DNA from: Nemertoderma westbladi | Lineage: Eukaryota > Xenacoelomorpha > Nemertodermatida > Nemertodermatidae | Assembly (NCBI GenBank): GCA_032718475.1 | Contig: JAUCBJ010003623.1 | Coordinates: 1 to 33,500, forward strand | Length of the DNA: 33,500 bases | Direction: 5' to 3' | In this document: piece after piece, positions 14,880-26,760 of the stretch | How the letters are laid out: each line of letters begins with the position of its first letter | Position numbering within the stretch: position 1 is the first letter of the stretch | Translations under genes and position numbers: made by a program | Notes under the pieces: model-generated | The model's database searches: none | What the model was told of the DNA's origin: nothing | Seen by the model: only the letters and a program-made list of their open reading frames with translations

Positions 14880-16030
14880 CTATAGCCTGACAAGAAAGTG
14901 TAGGCCTACCTGTAAGTACTGTATATAGGGGCCTATTTATTGATAATACTTATGTAAAATGATATGGGATACTTTTAGTATTTAACCCCCATTTTATTAT
15001 TTGCTCATATTTTTATTAAGGAAAATAATAATAATAATAATATTAATAACTCTTGTTATTTTTTTTATTTCTAGTTTGTGTAACTAATGCAATTGCTTTC
15101 GTTCTCATTTTATAATGAGTACACAAATTTTGTACTCATATTTTTTACACGTTCGTGGGAATATCGCGCAGGACGAGGGTCAGTTATTAGATACATACAG
15201 TATTAAAATTGAGCAATTCTATCCAAAAATCGGTACTTAAAAAATTTAAATAAATAGTTAAGAAAATTTAACCAAACTTTTACTTAAAAAAACTTTCGCA
15301 TTGGCAGCTTGGCATCGATGTCATAGAAGTCCACAGTCAAACTACTCAAAAAATTCAATGCATTCTTCAGTCCTCGGGTCTCGCTCATCGGTTAGTCCAG
15401 TTTGCCCGTAGCGCTAGCGCAGTAGCGATACCAAAAGTCGAGGTCGCCAACGACACTGCGACAGACAGAGGCGGTGGCATTGATGGCGAGTTGTTTGAGT
15501 ACATGTACAATTCCAAAACGTTGCTGAGTATTGCAGTATTGGGCTGTTGGGGTACCTAGTGCAGTAGTAGATACCGGAACATGGAATAAAGGTCACCTGG
15601 TACAACCTGACAATATCAGTCATAATTTCAAAACTTCCATGGCTGCATGGTTGCCTTTGCCGAGCCGATTGGTGGGTGGCGCCAACGCCCTGAAGACGGT
15701 ACCAGTAACTCTGTACTAATGTAACAGTACCGGTACCGTACTGTAAAACATATGTTTAATAAGATTAAGGTACCGTACGGATACATGATATGGCTGAATA
15801 GTCGCGAATAACTGAATACTCTAAACTCTGCCATCTGGAAATGCTGGAATGGCTGAAGAAAGTGAAATAGGCCTACCACACTTTCCAAGGCCACATTATT
15901 AATTGCTGCATTGTACCGGTATTGCTGAATTTCAAACCCACCTGATATATCCTGCAATCTCCTAGCAACCAGCTGATGCCAAGCCTAATAATTTTTGGGT
16001 CAATAAATTTATTATAACTGCAAGACAGTT
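14880..16030. other. intergenic DNA
   Basis: No supported gene. A single diverged unit of the ~90-bp repeat family is visible at ~15095-15155 (TTCTCATTTTATAATGAGTA then TTTTGTACTCAT). A GC-richer patch at 15300-15700 has several short ORFs on both strands without recognisable domains. Confidence 0.5.
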
Positions 16031-16035
16031 TACAC

Positions 16036-16300
16036 AGATGCTGCACGAAGACGCCACGCAAATTCAACGTGGAAAATTTCTAAACTTTTGCCAGACTACA
16101 TTATATATGTACCAAGTTTGGATATATTTTATCGAGATTTGGCTGAGTTACAGTATTAACGTTAAAAATTGGACACAACAGAACAACAGAGCAACAGAGC
16201 AACAGAGCAACAGAACAACAGATCAACAGAGCAGCAGACACACCGATTGAGTTAGTGGTACCTGTATGCTAAGCTCGCTTACTTTCGTCGCTCGCCCCAC
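16036..16300 (+). repeat. dispersed repeat with 8-bp internal array, plus copy
   Basis: Contains GAAAATTTCTAAACTTTTGCC, TGTACCAAGTTTGGAT, AACGTTAAAAATTGGACAC, then about eight 8-bp units (AACAGAGC/AACAGAAC, 16177-16243), then GGTACC..TATGCTAAGCTCGCTTAC and GCTCGCCCCAC. The same order occurs on the minus strand at 24588-24800. The family is unknown to me; the right end runs directly into the 90-bp tandem array. Confidence 0.8.
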
Positions 16301-16856
16301 AAGAGTCACTAATTTAATGAATTTATGTTCTCATTTTAAAATGAATACAGTAGGCCTACACCATTAATTCAGAAACTCTAGCAATTTTGTACTCATATAT
16401 TTTACAAGAGTCACTAATTTAATGAATTATGTTCACATTTTAAAATAAGTACACCATTAATTCGGAAATTCTGCAATTTTTGTATTCATAATTTTATAAG
16501 AGTCACTAATTCAATATTATGTTCTCATATTAAATTGAGTACACCATTAATTCGGAAAATCTCGCAATTTTCTACTCATATTTTTATAAGAGTCACTAAT
16601 TCAATTAATTATGTTCTCATTTTAAAATAAGTACACCATTAATTCGGAAATTCTGCAATTTTTGTATTCATAATTTTATAAGAGTCACTAATTCAATATT
16701 ATGTTCTCATATTAAATTGAGTACACCATTAATTCGGAAAATCTTCCAATTTTCAACTCATATTTTTATAAGAGTCACTAATTCAATATTATGTTCTCAT
16801 TTTAAATTGAGTACACCATTAATTCGGAAAATCTTGCAATTTTGTACTCATAACTT
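16301..16856 (+). repeat. ~90-bp tandem array, six units, dimeric organisation
   Basis: Units start at 16301, 16406, 16498, 16588, 16680 and 16770 (AAGAGTCACTAAT...). Units 2 and 4 (92 bp) are nearly identical to each other, and so are units 3 and 5 (90 bp), giving a 182-bp higher-order dimer. Each unit contains the imperfect palindrome CTCATTTTAAAATGAG and ACACCATTAATTCGGAAA. Confidence 0.9.
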
Positions 16857-18156
16857 GTCCAACGCCAACCCCAAAGATTGCCCAATACTGGGCGACCGGA
16901 CGTGTGTAGTTTGGATGCAGCTGCAGTAGATCCATAGCCATCTATCTACTGTCATCCTATCTACCTTCACCTCAATACACCACTGAGTCGACTCTCTATG
17001 GCGCACCACATCAAAGAGTCCAGGATACAAACTTCGACTATTTCTTGCCTAAGTGCAGATATATCACCCAAGACCAACGTTTGTTATCTCGGTTGCTGTT
17101 TAAGAATGGCATACAATGCGTCGGAAATCCAAAATTTTAGAATAATAGAGATAGTTTCACCTGCCCCCCCTCTATAACCATACTGAAAGAGTTGGGAATT
17201 CTACCCCAAATATATTTAATATGAATGCATCAAATAATATAGGCTACAGTACTAACATTCATAAACACAACAATTTCATTTTCCATCAAAACCTAGACTG
17301 ACACTCACCCCTACAGCAGGACCCCTGATCCATAACTGATGGTACAGCACCAGCGAATCCGATGAAAATCAGGTAGAAATACAAGCACCTGTATTCCGTT
17401 TTTTTTTCGACCAACCTCATTAATATAAGAATTTGACTAATTAACCTTTGAAACTAAACTACATGGCTTACGGCTATAAACAGGCTTACTTATTATGTAT
17501 TCGATGCACAAACTCAAAACCGTTTCGCCTTTGCCGATTTTTACATATTCTTTTTAAGTTTCATATTCTTTATTATCTTTAAAGTCCCGTATCTTTTCAA
17601 GGTTCAGGAAACGCCATTGTGGAATTGTTTTCTGTTAATTTTTGTCGCACGTCATTCTTTCTTTGTCAACATTTTCGAATCACTAATTACAACTTTGAGA
17701 TTATAATATATACAATCATTCAATGTTATCATTAACCCATTTGGGCAGAATCAGAAAAAATAGGTTGGCTGAAACAGCTTCCGTTCTTGTACTGTTTATT
17801 AATGAACGAGCTATTTAATTAAAAGTAAGCAAGAAGATCTAAAAACTCCATTATTATCCAGTTCAGTTGGTTCGGTTTACTGTTGGACTGGTAATAGTTA
17901 CAAACCACAATGCGAATATTTTACAAGTGATGATGTATTATTTTACATAGAGTAATGTACTCCAGTACGTCCATAGTATAGTGTCTTACTGATCAAACTA
18001 GGTTTCACTAGGATTTACTTGGGAATGAAATTTCACAAAAATTCAAGACTTGGATTCACTTTGGATTTAAGTTTGGGCATATTTACATTTGCAAGTTAAT
18101 CCTAGAGAATTCTATCTATTTATAATCGCTATAAATGATTATATAAATTAAGAATA
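16857..18156. other. intergenic DNA, nothing recognised
   Basis: No ORF above 70 codons with family resemblance, no repeats evident, no RNA gene recognised. Confidence 0.5.
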
Positions 18157-19233
18157 CTAAGCCGGCTTTTCGATTACGATTACGCCGCCACAACTTCGTA
18201 TCACCCATGACTTTCCTAGATCATCCGCATGTTCAAGGCCAGTGTCCTTTAAGATGCGTCTCAAGAAAGTCATGGGCTGTCCACCATGCTTATTCACTCC
18301 ATGAGGCTGCCAAAGCACAAGATTATGCACTGGCTGGTTCTCCCGGGGAAAGCAATGTCCTGCAAAGCGGAGGCGACTTTGTTCTAGTGTCAAGCTTGGG
18401 GGAACCAATGAGATACCTCCCATGTTGTATAGTGTCTGGTTGGAGATGTGTGCATTGTACTTGATACAATGAACCCGGCGTAGCATTCTTGTGAATGTGC
18501 CATCCAGAGATTTGATGTCCTCAGCAGTGAGAGCCCAGCATGGACTCCCATAGAGGAGTACTGAAACTACTGCTGCTCTAAATAATCGGACCTAAAGTTA
18601 CCGATTAATTTTCTGTGACTTGCAAATTCTGGAAAGCCTATTCAAGGCTGCCCATGCCTTTCCCTTACGTATTCGAAGGTCCTCACCTGACTTCCGTATC
18701 CATGATCCCAGATAACAGAAGTCTTCCATATGCTGAAGCATACCATCCTTTAAGCTTATGCTCATCCGATCAGAGACTTGCTGAGGACTTTCAAAGTTAA
18801 CTGTCAAAATTCTGGTCTTTTTGGAGTTAATAAAAAGACCAATACTAGAGGCAGCCTGTTCTAATGAGCTGAGGAGCCGTTAGGCTCCCTCTAGTGATTC
18901 TGAGAGTACTCCTAAGTCATCAGCAAAGTCTAGATCAGTTAGGTACTTGGCAGGATTTCCTCGACTTCTGGAGCCAGTAGGTGGAGTTATCACCACCCCA
19001 TCATCATTATGATGATCTAAGGACATGCGTAGAACATAGTCAACCACAATTATGAACAAGAATGGCGCAAGTGTGTCTCCTTGGAGGACTCCCCGTAATA
19101 CTTCATATTGTTCTGTGTCACTATCAATAGTAGACACAAATGTTGTTGAACCATCGGATATTGATCTGATTGCTGCAATAATTTCATCAGGAATCCCATA
19201 TAATGAAAGTGTGCTTTAGCTGATCGTCCGTCA
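18157..19233 (-). pseudogene. LINE reverse transcriptase fragment with three in-frame stops
   Basis: Three minus-strand ORFs (18880-19137, 18598-18807, 18157-18486) are in one frame and form a single LINE RT relic. The order is LYGIPDEIIAAI, then GVLQGDTLAPFLFIIVVDY (RT motif 4), TDLDFADD (catalytic FADD), LLSSLEQAASSIGLFIN, FCYLGSWI, LLYG..WALTAEDIKSLDGTFTRMLRR, and RLRFAGHC near the C-terminus. Stops interrupt the frame once after SESLEGA and twice after SQKINR, with no frameshift. The style is that of RTE-like APE LINEs; clade assignment needs a tree. The 5' part is missing and the relic abuts the 42-bp minisatellite. It is dead as an element. Confidence 0.85.
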
Positions 19234-19695
19234 TTGAGTAACTACAACCAAGCATCTGCAATGCAACAACTCAATTCCACCCAAACTGTTCACGATCAAC
19301 CACGTAAGTCTCTACTTCGTTTAGCCATAAGTTCTGGATCAACCACGTAAGTCTCCACTTCGTTTATCCATAAGTTCACGATCAACCACGTAAGTCTCCA
19401 CTTGTTTAGCCATAAGTTCACGATCAACCACGTAAGGCTCCACTTCGTTTAGCAATAAGTTCACAATCAACCACGTAATTATCCACTTGTTTAGCCATAA
19501 ATTCACTATGAACCACGTTATTCTCCACTTCGTTTAGCCATAAGTTAACGATCAACCACGTAAGTCTCCACTTGTTTAGCCATAAGTTCACGATCAACCA
19601 CGTAAGTCTCCACTTGTTTACCCATAAGTTCACGATCAACCACGTAAGTCTCCACTTGTTTAGCCATAAGTTCACGATCAACTACGTAATTATCC

Positions 19696-20210
19696 ACTTT
19701 GTTTAGCAATAAGTTCACGATCAGCCACGTAAGTCTCCACTTGTTTAGCCATAAGTTCACGATCTACCACGTAAGTCTCCACTTGTTTACCCATAAGTTC
19801 ACGATCAACCACGTAAGTCTCCACTTGTTTAGCCATAAGTTCACGATCAACCACGTAAGTCTCCACTTGTTTACCCATAAGTTCACGATCAACCACGTAA
19901 GTCTCCACTTGTTTAGCCATAAGTTCACGATCAACTACGTAATTATCCACTTTGTTTAGCAATAAGTTCACGATCAACCACGTAAGTCTCCACTTGTTTA
20001 GCCATAAGTTCACGATCAACTACGTAAGTCTCCACTTGTTTAGCCATAAATTCACGATCAACCACGTAAGTCTCCACTTGTTTAGCCTTAAGTTCACGAT
20101 CAACCGCGTAAGTCTCCACTTGTTTAGCCATAAGTTAACGATAAACAACGTAAGTCTCCACTTGTTTAGCCATAAGTTCACGATCAACTACGTAATTCTC
20201 CACTTTGTTT
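19696..20210 (+). repeat. 253-bp higher-order repeat in the minisatellite
   Basis: Marker units with TTTGTTTAGCAATAAG or TTTGTTTAGCATTAAG occur at 19701, 19954 and 20207, spaced by exactly 253 bp (five 42-bp and one 43-bp unit). Confidence 0.85.
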
Positions 20211-21720
20211 AGCATTAAGTTCACGATCAACCACGTAAGTCTCAACTTCGTTTAGCAATAAGTTCACGATCAACCACGTAAGTCTCCACTTGTTTAGCCA
20301 TAAGTTCACGATCAACCACGTAAGTCTCCACTTGTTTAGCCATAAGTTCACGATCAACCACGTAAGTCTCCACTTGTTTAGCCATAAGTTCACGATCAAC
20401 TACGTAATTCTCCACTAAGTTTAGCAATAAGTTCACGATCAGCCACGTAAGACTCCACTTGTTTAGCCATAAGTTCACGATCAACCACGTAAGTCTCCAC
20501 TTGTTTAGCCATAAGTTCACGAACAACTACGTAAGTCTCCACTTGTTTAGCCATAAGTTTACGATCAACCACGTAAGTCTCCACTTGTTTAGCCATAAGT
20601 TCACGATCAACCACGTAAGTCTCCACTTGTTTAGCCATAAGTTCACGAACAACTACGTAAGTCTCCACTTGTTTAGCCATAAGTTCACGATCAACCACGT
20701 AAGTCTCCACTTCGTTTAGCCATAAGTTCACGATCTACCACGTAAGTCTCAACTTTGTTTAGCAATAAGTTCACGATCAACCACTTAAGTATCCACTTGT
20801 TTAGCCATAAGTTCACGATCAACCACGTAAGTCTCCACTTGTTTAGCCATAAGTTCACGATCAACTACGTAAGTCTCCACATGTTTAGCCATAAGTTCAC
20901 GATCAACCACGTAAGTCTCCACTTCGTTTATCCATAAGTTCACGATCAACCACGTAAGTCTCCACTTGTTTAGCCATAAGTTCACGATCAACTACGTAAG
21001 TCTCCACTTGTTTAGCCATAAGTTCACGATCAACTACGTAAGTCTCCACTTGTTTAGCCATAAGTTCACGATCAACCACGTAAGGCTCCACTTCGTTTAG
21101 CAATAAGTTCACGATCAACCACGTAAGTCTCCACTTCGTTTATCCATAAGTTCACGATCAACCACGTAAGTCTCCACTTGTTTACCCATAAGTTCACGAT
21201 CAACCACGTAAGTATCCAATTGTTTAGCCATAAGTTCACGATTAACTACGTAATTCTCCACTTTGTTTAGCAATAAGTTCACGATCAACCACGTAAGTCT
21301 CCACTTCGTTTAGCCATAAGTTCACGATCAACCACGTAAGGCTCCATTTCGTTTAGCAATAAGTTCACAATCAACCACGTAATTCTCCACTTGTTTAGCC
21401 ATAAATTCACTATGAACCACGTTAATCTCCACTTCGTTTAGCCATAAGTTAACGATCAACCACGTAAGTCTCCACTTGTATAGCCATAAGTTCACGATCA
21501 ACTACGTAAGTCTCCACTTGTTTAGCCATAAGTTCACGATCAACTACGTAAGTCTCCACTTGTTTAGCCATAAGTTCACGATCAACCACGTAAGTCTCCA
21601 CTTGTTTAGCCATAAGTTCACGATCAACCACGTAAGTCTCCACTTGTTTAGCCATAAGTTCACGATTAACTACGTAATTCTCCACTTTGTTTAGCAATAA
21701 GTTCACGATCAGCCACGTAA

Positions 21721-23834
21721 GTCTCCACTTGTTTAGCCATAAGTTCACGATCAACCACGTAAGTCTCCACTTCGTTTAGCCATAAGTTCACGATCTACCA
21801 CGTAAGTCTCAACTTCGTTTAGCAATAAATTCACGATCAACCACGTAAGTCTCCACTTGTTTAGCCATAAGTTCACGATCAACCACGTAAGTCTCCACTT
21901 GTTTACCCATAAGTTCACGATCAACCACGTAATTCTCCACTTGTTTAGCCATAAGTTCACGATCAACCACGTAAGTCTCCACTTCTTTAGCCATAAGTTC
22001 ACGATCAACTACGTAATTCTCCACTCTGTTTAGCAATAAGTTCACGATCAGCCACGTAAGTCTCCACTTGTTTAGCCATAAGTTCACGATCAACTACGTA
22101 AGTATCCACTTGTTTAGCCATAAGTTCACGATCAACCACGTAAGTCTCCACTTGTTTAGCCTTAAGTTCACGATCAACCACGTAAGTCTCCTTTTGTTTA
22201 GCCATAAGTTCACGATAAACAACGTAAGTCTCCACTTGTTTAGCCATAAGTTCACGATCAACTACGTAATTCTCCACTTTGTTTAGCAATAAGTTCACGA
22301 TCAACCACGTAAGTCTCCACTTCGTTTAGCCATAACTTCACGATCAACCACGTAAGTCTCAACTTCGTTTAGCAATAAGTTCACGATCAACACGTAAGTC
22401 TCCACTTGTTTAGCCATAAGTTCACGATCAACCACGTAAGTCTCCACTTGTTTAGCCATAAGTTCACGATCAACCACGTAAGTCTCCACTTGTTTAGCCA
22501 TAAGTTCCCGATCAACCACGTAAGTCTCCACTTCGTTTAGCCATAAGTTCACGATCTACCACGTAAGTCTCAACTTCGTTTAGCAATAAGTTCACGATCA
22601 ACCACGTAAGTCTCCACTTGTTTAGCCATAAGTTCACGATCAACCACGTAAGTCTCCACTTGTTTAGCCATAAGTTCACGATCAACTACGTAAGTCTCCA
22701 CTTGTTTAGCCATAAGTTCACTATCAAGCACGTAAGTCTCCACTTGTTTAGCCATAAGTTCACGATCAACTACGTAAGTCTCCACTTGTTTAGCCATAAG
22801 TTCACGATCAACCACGTAAGTCTCCACTTCGTTTAGCCATAAGTTCACGATCTACCACGTAAGTCTCAACTTCGTTTAGCAATAAATTCACGATCAACCA
22901 CGTAAGTCTCCACTTGTTTAGCCATAAGTTCACGATCAACCACGTAAGTCTCCACTTGTTTACCCATAAGTTCACGATCAACCACGTAATTCTCCACTTG
23001 TTTAGCCATAAGTTCACGATCAACCACGTAAGTCTCCACTTCTTTAGCCATAAGATCACGATCAACTACGTAATTCTCCACTCTGTTTAGCAATAAGTTC
23101 ACGATCAGCCACGTAAGTCTCCACTTGTTTAGCCATAAGTTCACGATCAACTACGTAAGTATCCACTTGTTTAGCCATAAGTTCACGATCAACCACGTAA
23201 GTCTCCACTTGTTTAGCCTTAAGTTCACGATCAACCACGTAAGTCTCCACTTGTTTAGCCATAAGTTCACGATAAACAACGTAAGTCTCCACTTGTTTAG
23301 CCATAAGTTCACGATCAACTACGTAATTCTCCACTTTGTTTAGCAATAAGTTCACGATCAACCACGTAAGTCTCCACTTCGTTTAGCCATAACTTCACGA
23401 TCAACCACGTAAGTCTCAACTTCGTTTAGCAATAAGTTCACGATCAACACGTAAGTCTCCACTTGTTTAGCCATAAGTTCACGATCAACCACGTAAGTCT
23501 CCACTTGTTTAGCCAGAAGTTCACGATCAACCACGTAAGTCTCCACTTGTTTAGCCATAAGTTCACGATCAACCACGTAAGTCTCCACTTCGTTTAGCCA
23601 TAAGTTCACGATCTACCACGTAAGTCTCAACTTCGTTTAGCAATAAGTTCACGATCAACCACGTAAGTCTCCACTTGTTTAGCCATAAGTTCACGATCAA
23701 CCACGTAAGTCTCCACTTGTTTAGCCATAAGTTCACGATCAACTACGTAAGTCTCCACTTGTTTAGCCATAAGTTCACTATCAAGCACGTAAGTCTCCAC
23801 TTGTTTAGCCATAAGTTCACGATCAACTACGTAA
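21721..23834 (+). repeat. 1057-bp tandem higher-order duplication
   Basis: 21721-22777 is repeated at 22778-23834 with only scattered differences. Rare marker variants recur at exactly 1057 bp: CGTTTAGCAATAAATTC at ~21815 and ~22872, and the private variant ACTATCAAGC at 22720 and 23777. The block holds ~25 basic units. Confidence 0.93.
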
Positions 23835-24177
23835 GTCTCCACTTGTTTAGCCATAAGTTCACGATCAACTACGTAAGTCTCCACTTGTTTAGCCATAAGT
23901 TCACGATCAACTACGTAAGTCTCCACTTGTTTATCCATAAGTTCACGATCAACTACGTAAGTCTCCACTTGTTTAGCCATAAGTTCACGATCTACCACGT
24001 AAGTCTCAACTTCGTTTAGCAATAAGTTCACGATCAACCACGTAAGTCTCCACTTGTTTAGCCATAAGTTCACGATCAACTACGTAAGTCTCCACTTGTT
24101 TAGCCATAAGTTCACGATCAACTACGTAAGTCTCCACTTGTTTAGCCATAAGTTCACGATCAACTACGTAAGTCTCT

Positions 24178-24587
24178 AAGTATGTACATAATATTTATAA
24201 TTATCTGTACGTAATACTTAATTAGTATTTGTTTGTTTATTTATTTATATCTGTTTATTTTAATACCATCTGCTCCTGTACTAACGATTATGTATTAATG
24301 AAAAACAAAAAATAATAATTATTTATATATTAGACTTCATGAGATTTTTTTACAATCTTATTTAAACTACTGATTGTTTCAAGGAAAGTTAATAGGTAAA
24401 CCCAGTCAGTATATTACCTAGACAACAGTAATATAGTACCGGTAAGCCTTGAAGAGTTACTGTAGCTCAATGAGAAGACCTAGCACACAGCAAATAGCCT
24501 ATTGAATAATATATAATAATATATTATAGACACACTCTGTAGACACAGTTATTCTGCAGAGCTTCCTGTCTCCTGACTGTGGGGCGA
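24178..24587. other. AT-rich spacer
   Basis: Nothing recognised beyond AT-rich low-complexity sequence. Confidence 0.5.
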
Positions 24588-24800
24588 GCCACGAAGTGAG
24601 TGAGCCTTAGCGTAGTGGTACCATTAATCAACCTGTCGTTCTGTCGTTCTGTCGTTCTGTCGTTCTGTCGTTCTGTCGTGTTCAATTTTAAACGTTAATA
24701 ACTCGGCCAATCTTTGATGAAATCTATCCAAACTTGGTACACATGTTGTTTGGCAAAAGTTTAGAAATTTTCCAAGTAGAATTTCCGTGTGGCCTTCGAG
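24588..24800 (-). repeat. dispersed repeat with 8-bp internal array, minus copy
   Basis: Inverted counterpart of 16036-16300. GGGGCGAGCC and CTTAGCGTAGTGGTACC come first, then about six CTGTCGTT units (24633-24679). TTTTAAACGTTAATAACTCGG, ATCCAAACTTGGTACAC and GGCAAAAGTTTAGAAATTTTCC follow. The 8-bp period is kept but the unit sequence differs slightly from the plus copy. Confidence 0.82.
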
Positions 24801-25600
24801 AAGCTAAGATAATAGCAGTTAATTAGTTAATTAAGTTGATTGCGGTGAAAACGCCATTTTCAACCTGCCTTTTAAAGGAAATTAATTGTTTTACAGTATA
24901 AGATTTAAATAATTATACTTAAAAATTATACAGATATAATCCCCATACGCCATTCTATTATAGTTTTTAATTAGTTTAAGTGATTTGCTTTAATAAATGT
25001 GTCTTTAATTGATCTAAACGTAATTAAACCGCACAATTATTGAGTACAAATTTAATCCTTCCCATTATTGGTCAAGTCTCTGCTGGTGTGGAGCTAGCTG
25101 CTGGGAGTTGTGGCTGTAGACTAACCTGAGAGGAATTGTAATAGAGGCAACCAGTATTGCTATTCCAGCCCAATCACTGAATTGTGTTTATTATAGGCTG
25201 GACGGGCCGCATAACCGTTCGACTATTACTACTATTGCTATCTCAGTTAATGACAGATATAATAACATAAATACAATCCATGGCATGGCTGTTGTAGGCT
25301 TCTGAAATAGTTTATTCCACAATGTATATGTCTGGTTATTTTTTAATTGAATTTTTGCAAAGTAGTAAAATTAATGTTCTTAAAAATAATATTATTATTT
25401 TATATGTAACCTAGGAAATTAGCTACATTTTTTCGCTGCAGCTTTAAGAGTGTACATTGATTTAATATTATTTCAATACCCATATTACTACATCGGCATA
25501 AGATGCGTTGGCGTTGTATCACACATCTCCACATATCACACATCTCCACATAGATGTATCAACAGTTACTCGCACAGTTTCGAAACTTCGCATAGTTATA
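24801..25600. other. intergenic DNA, nothing recognised
   Basis: AT-rich. A 97-codon plus ORF (25450-25743) lies across the 161-bp duplication and has no family resemblance. Confidence 0.5.
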
Positions 25601-25605
25601 ACTGT

Positions 25606-25900
25606 ATAAAGATCGTCAGTCTGCGTTTAGGAAAAATATTTTATGACAAAACAGGACAAGCGACGAGCGCAACGAGGCATATAATGAAGACGAGTACTGC
25701 GTTGACTAAATTATTATATAAACCACCTGGCTTCACATATTGATCGCATCCCTAGTTATTATTATTATAAAGATCGTCCTAGCTTGCGTTTAAGAAATAT
25801 ATTTAAATACAAAACAGGACGAACGCAAAGAGGCTTATAATGAAAACGAGTACTGCGTTTATTATATTCCTATAAACCACCTGGCTTTGCATATTTAACG
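25606..25900 (+). repeat. 161-bp tandem duplication
   Basis: ATAAAGATCGTC..., AAAACAGGAC, GAGGC.TATAATGAA.ACGAG, TACTGCGTT and TATAAACCACCTGGCTT..CATAT occur in the same order from 25606 and again from 25767. The copies are diverged by substitutions and small indels. Confidence 0.82.
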
Positions 25901-26555
25901 TGCGATTGGAAATAAGTTCGTGCTACCCTTCCGTGGGTGGTAGATGTCGCGGTTATGTATTGGTGGTTGGGAAGGGTGGGGGGGGGGGGAGATTAAAAGG
26001 GGTGAACACGTACTGTCCACCTTTCTTTGATTGATTGGTGGTGTGGGTAAATTTCTCAAAACCTGATTTTGTGATACAGTCGCTGCATTTTAATTTGTAT
26101 ATAATAACTAGGCCTCGTGCTGCGCGAAGTCCCCACGAACGTGTCCTAGGAAGCTTACTGGATGGGCTACCGTGCGTGCGTACGTAGTGTGTTGAATTGG
26201 CCTCTTTACTAAGCAATATTCATAAAGAGTTTTTCACAACTAAATATATTTGGTTTCTGGAGTCAGACGTCGTGGTAGTTACTGAGCAAGATGTCTTATT
26301 CCGCCACCCATCTCGTTCAGATGATCTTTAAGTTGGTGCAACTGGAAAGAAAATAAATATTCCGGTAAACATGCTAGGTAGGTAACAATGAAACTGAAAC
26401 AATCGTTATATTTTATTAGAAAATAAACACTCTATGAAACTGAACACTTCAAGTAACCAAAATAAAAGACCAAAATTATGAGAAACATGCGTAGTATCTT
26501 TGGTTCTTAAATTTGGTGAGGTTGCTTATTTTGGAAGACACAGATGTGCATTGAT
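25901..26555. other. intergenic DNA with a G12 run
   Basis: No supported gene. A run of 12 G lies at 25978-25989. Confidence 0.5.
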
Positions 26556-26557
26556 TA

Positions 26558-26760
26558 CCAAATAGTGCTGTTATTGCACCTGACTGCGTAGGCCTGCAAT
26601 CTATTGGTTGTAGGTTCGAGCCCCGTCATGTTTCACTCAGTCTTTCATCCAATGGTGTCGATAAAATGAGGTCCAGTTTTATTACTGGGTAAAAACTTTG
26701 GGATAGGAGTAGCGCCCATCCCTAGAGAGGTGTTGAGCCTTCGGGGCCTTTTTTTAGTTC
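26558..26760 (+). mobile_element. tRNA-derived SINE (probable)
   Basis: GGTTCGAGCCCC at 26613-26624 is a good Pol III B box, preceded by CACCTGACTGCGTAGGCCTGCAATC, which resembles a tRNA anticodon region in the right place. A non-tRNA body (GTCGATAAAATGAGGTCCAG..ACTGGGTAAAAACTTTGGG) follows, ending in GAGCCTTCGGGGCC and a T7 run. The A-box part is poorly preserved. The ~200-bp size and tRNA-head/body layout suit a SINE rather than a tRNA gene. Confidence 0.6.

Larger units (their letters stand above)
19289..24177 (+). repeat. 42/43-bp minisatellite array (~4.9 kb, ~115 units) with higher-order repeats
   Basis: The unit is TTCACGATCAACCACGTAAG followed by TCTCCACTTGTTTAGCCATAAG (42 bp). A 43-bp variant has CTTCGTTTAG or CTTTGTTTAG in place of CTTGTTTAG. 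Because 42 is a multiple of three, several frames stay open and give 14-aa repeat translations on both strands (VDRELMAKQVETYV, SHKFTINHVSLHLF). These break whenever a 43-bp unit occurs, so I do not call them genes. Higher-order structure is described in separate entries. Confidence 0.97.

Noticed and set aside
15300-15400. Minus-strand short open frame (MSETRGLKNALNFLSSLTV..) that could be a first coding exon
   Set aside because: Only ~38 codons, no convincing GT donor at its end, no neighbouring exon found.
16301-16856. CRISPR-like array (regular repeats)
   Set aside because: The repeats are contiguous with no unique spacers and the context is eukaryotic.
19424-24079. Many 60-150-codon ORFs on both strands within the 42-bp array, encoding 14-aa repeats (VDRELMAKQVETYV; SHKFTINHVSLHLF)
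   Set aside because: They exist because the unit length is a multiple of three. Each is broken at the first 43-bp unit, and both strands are equally open, which speaks against a real repeat protein.
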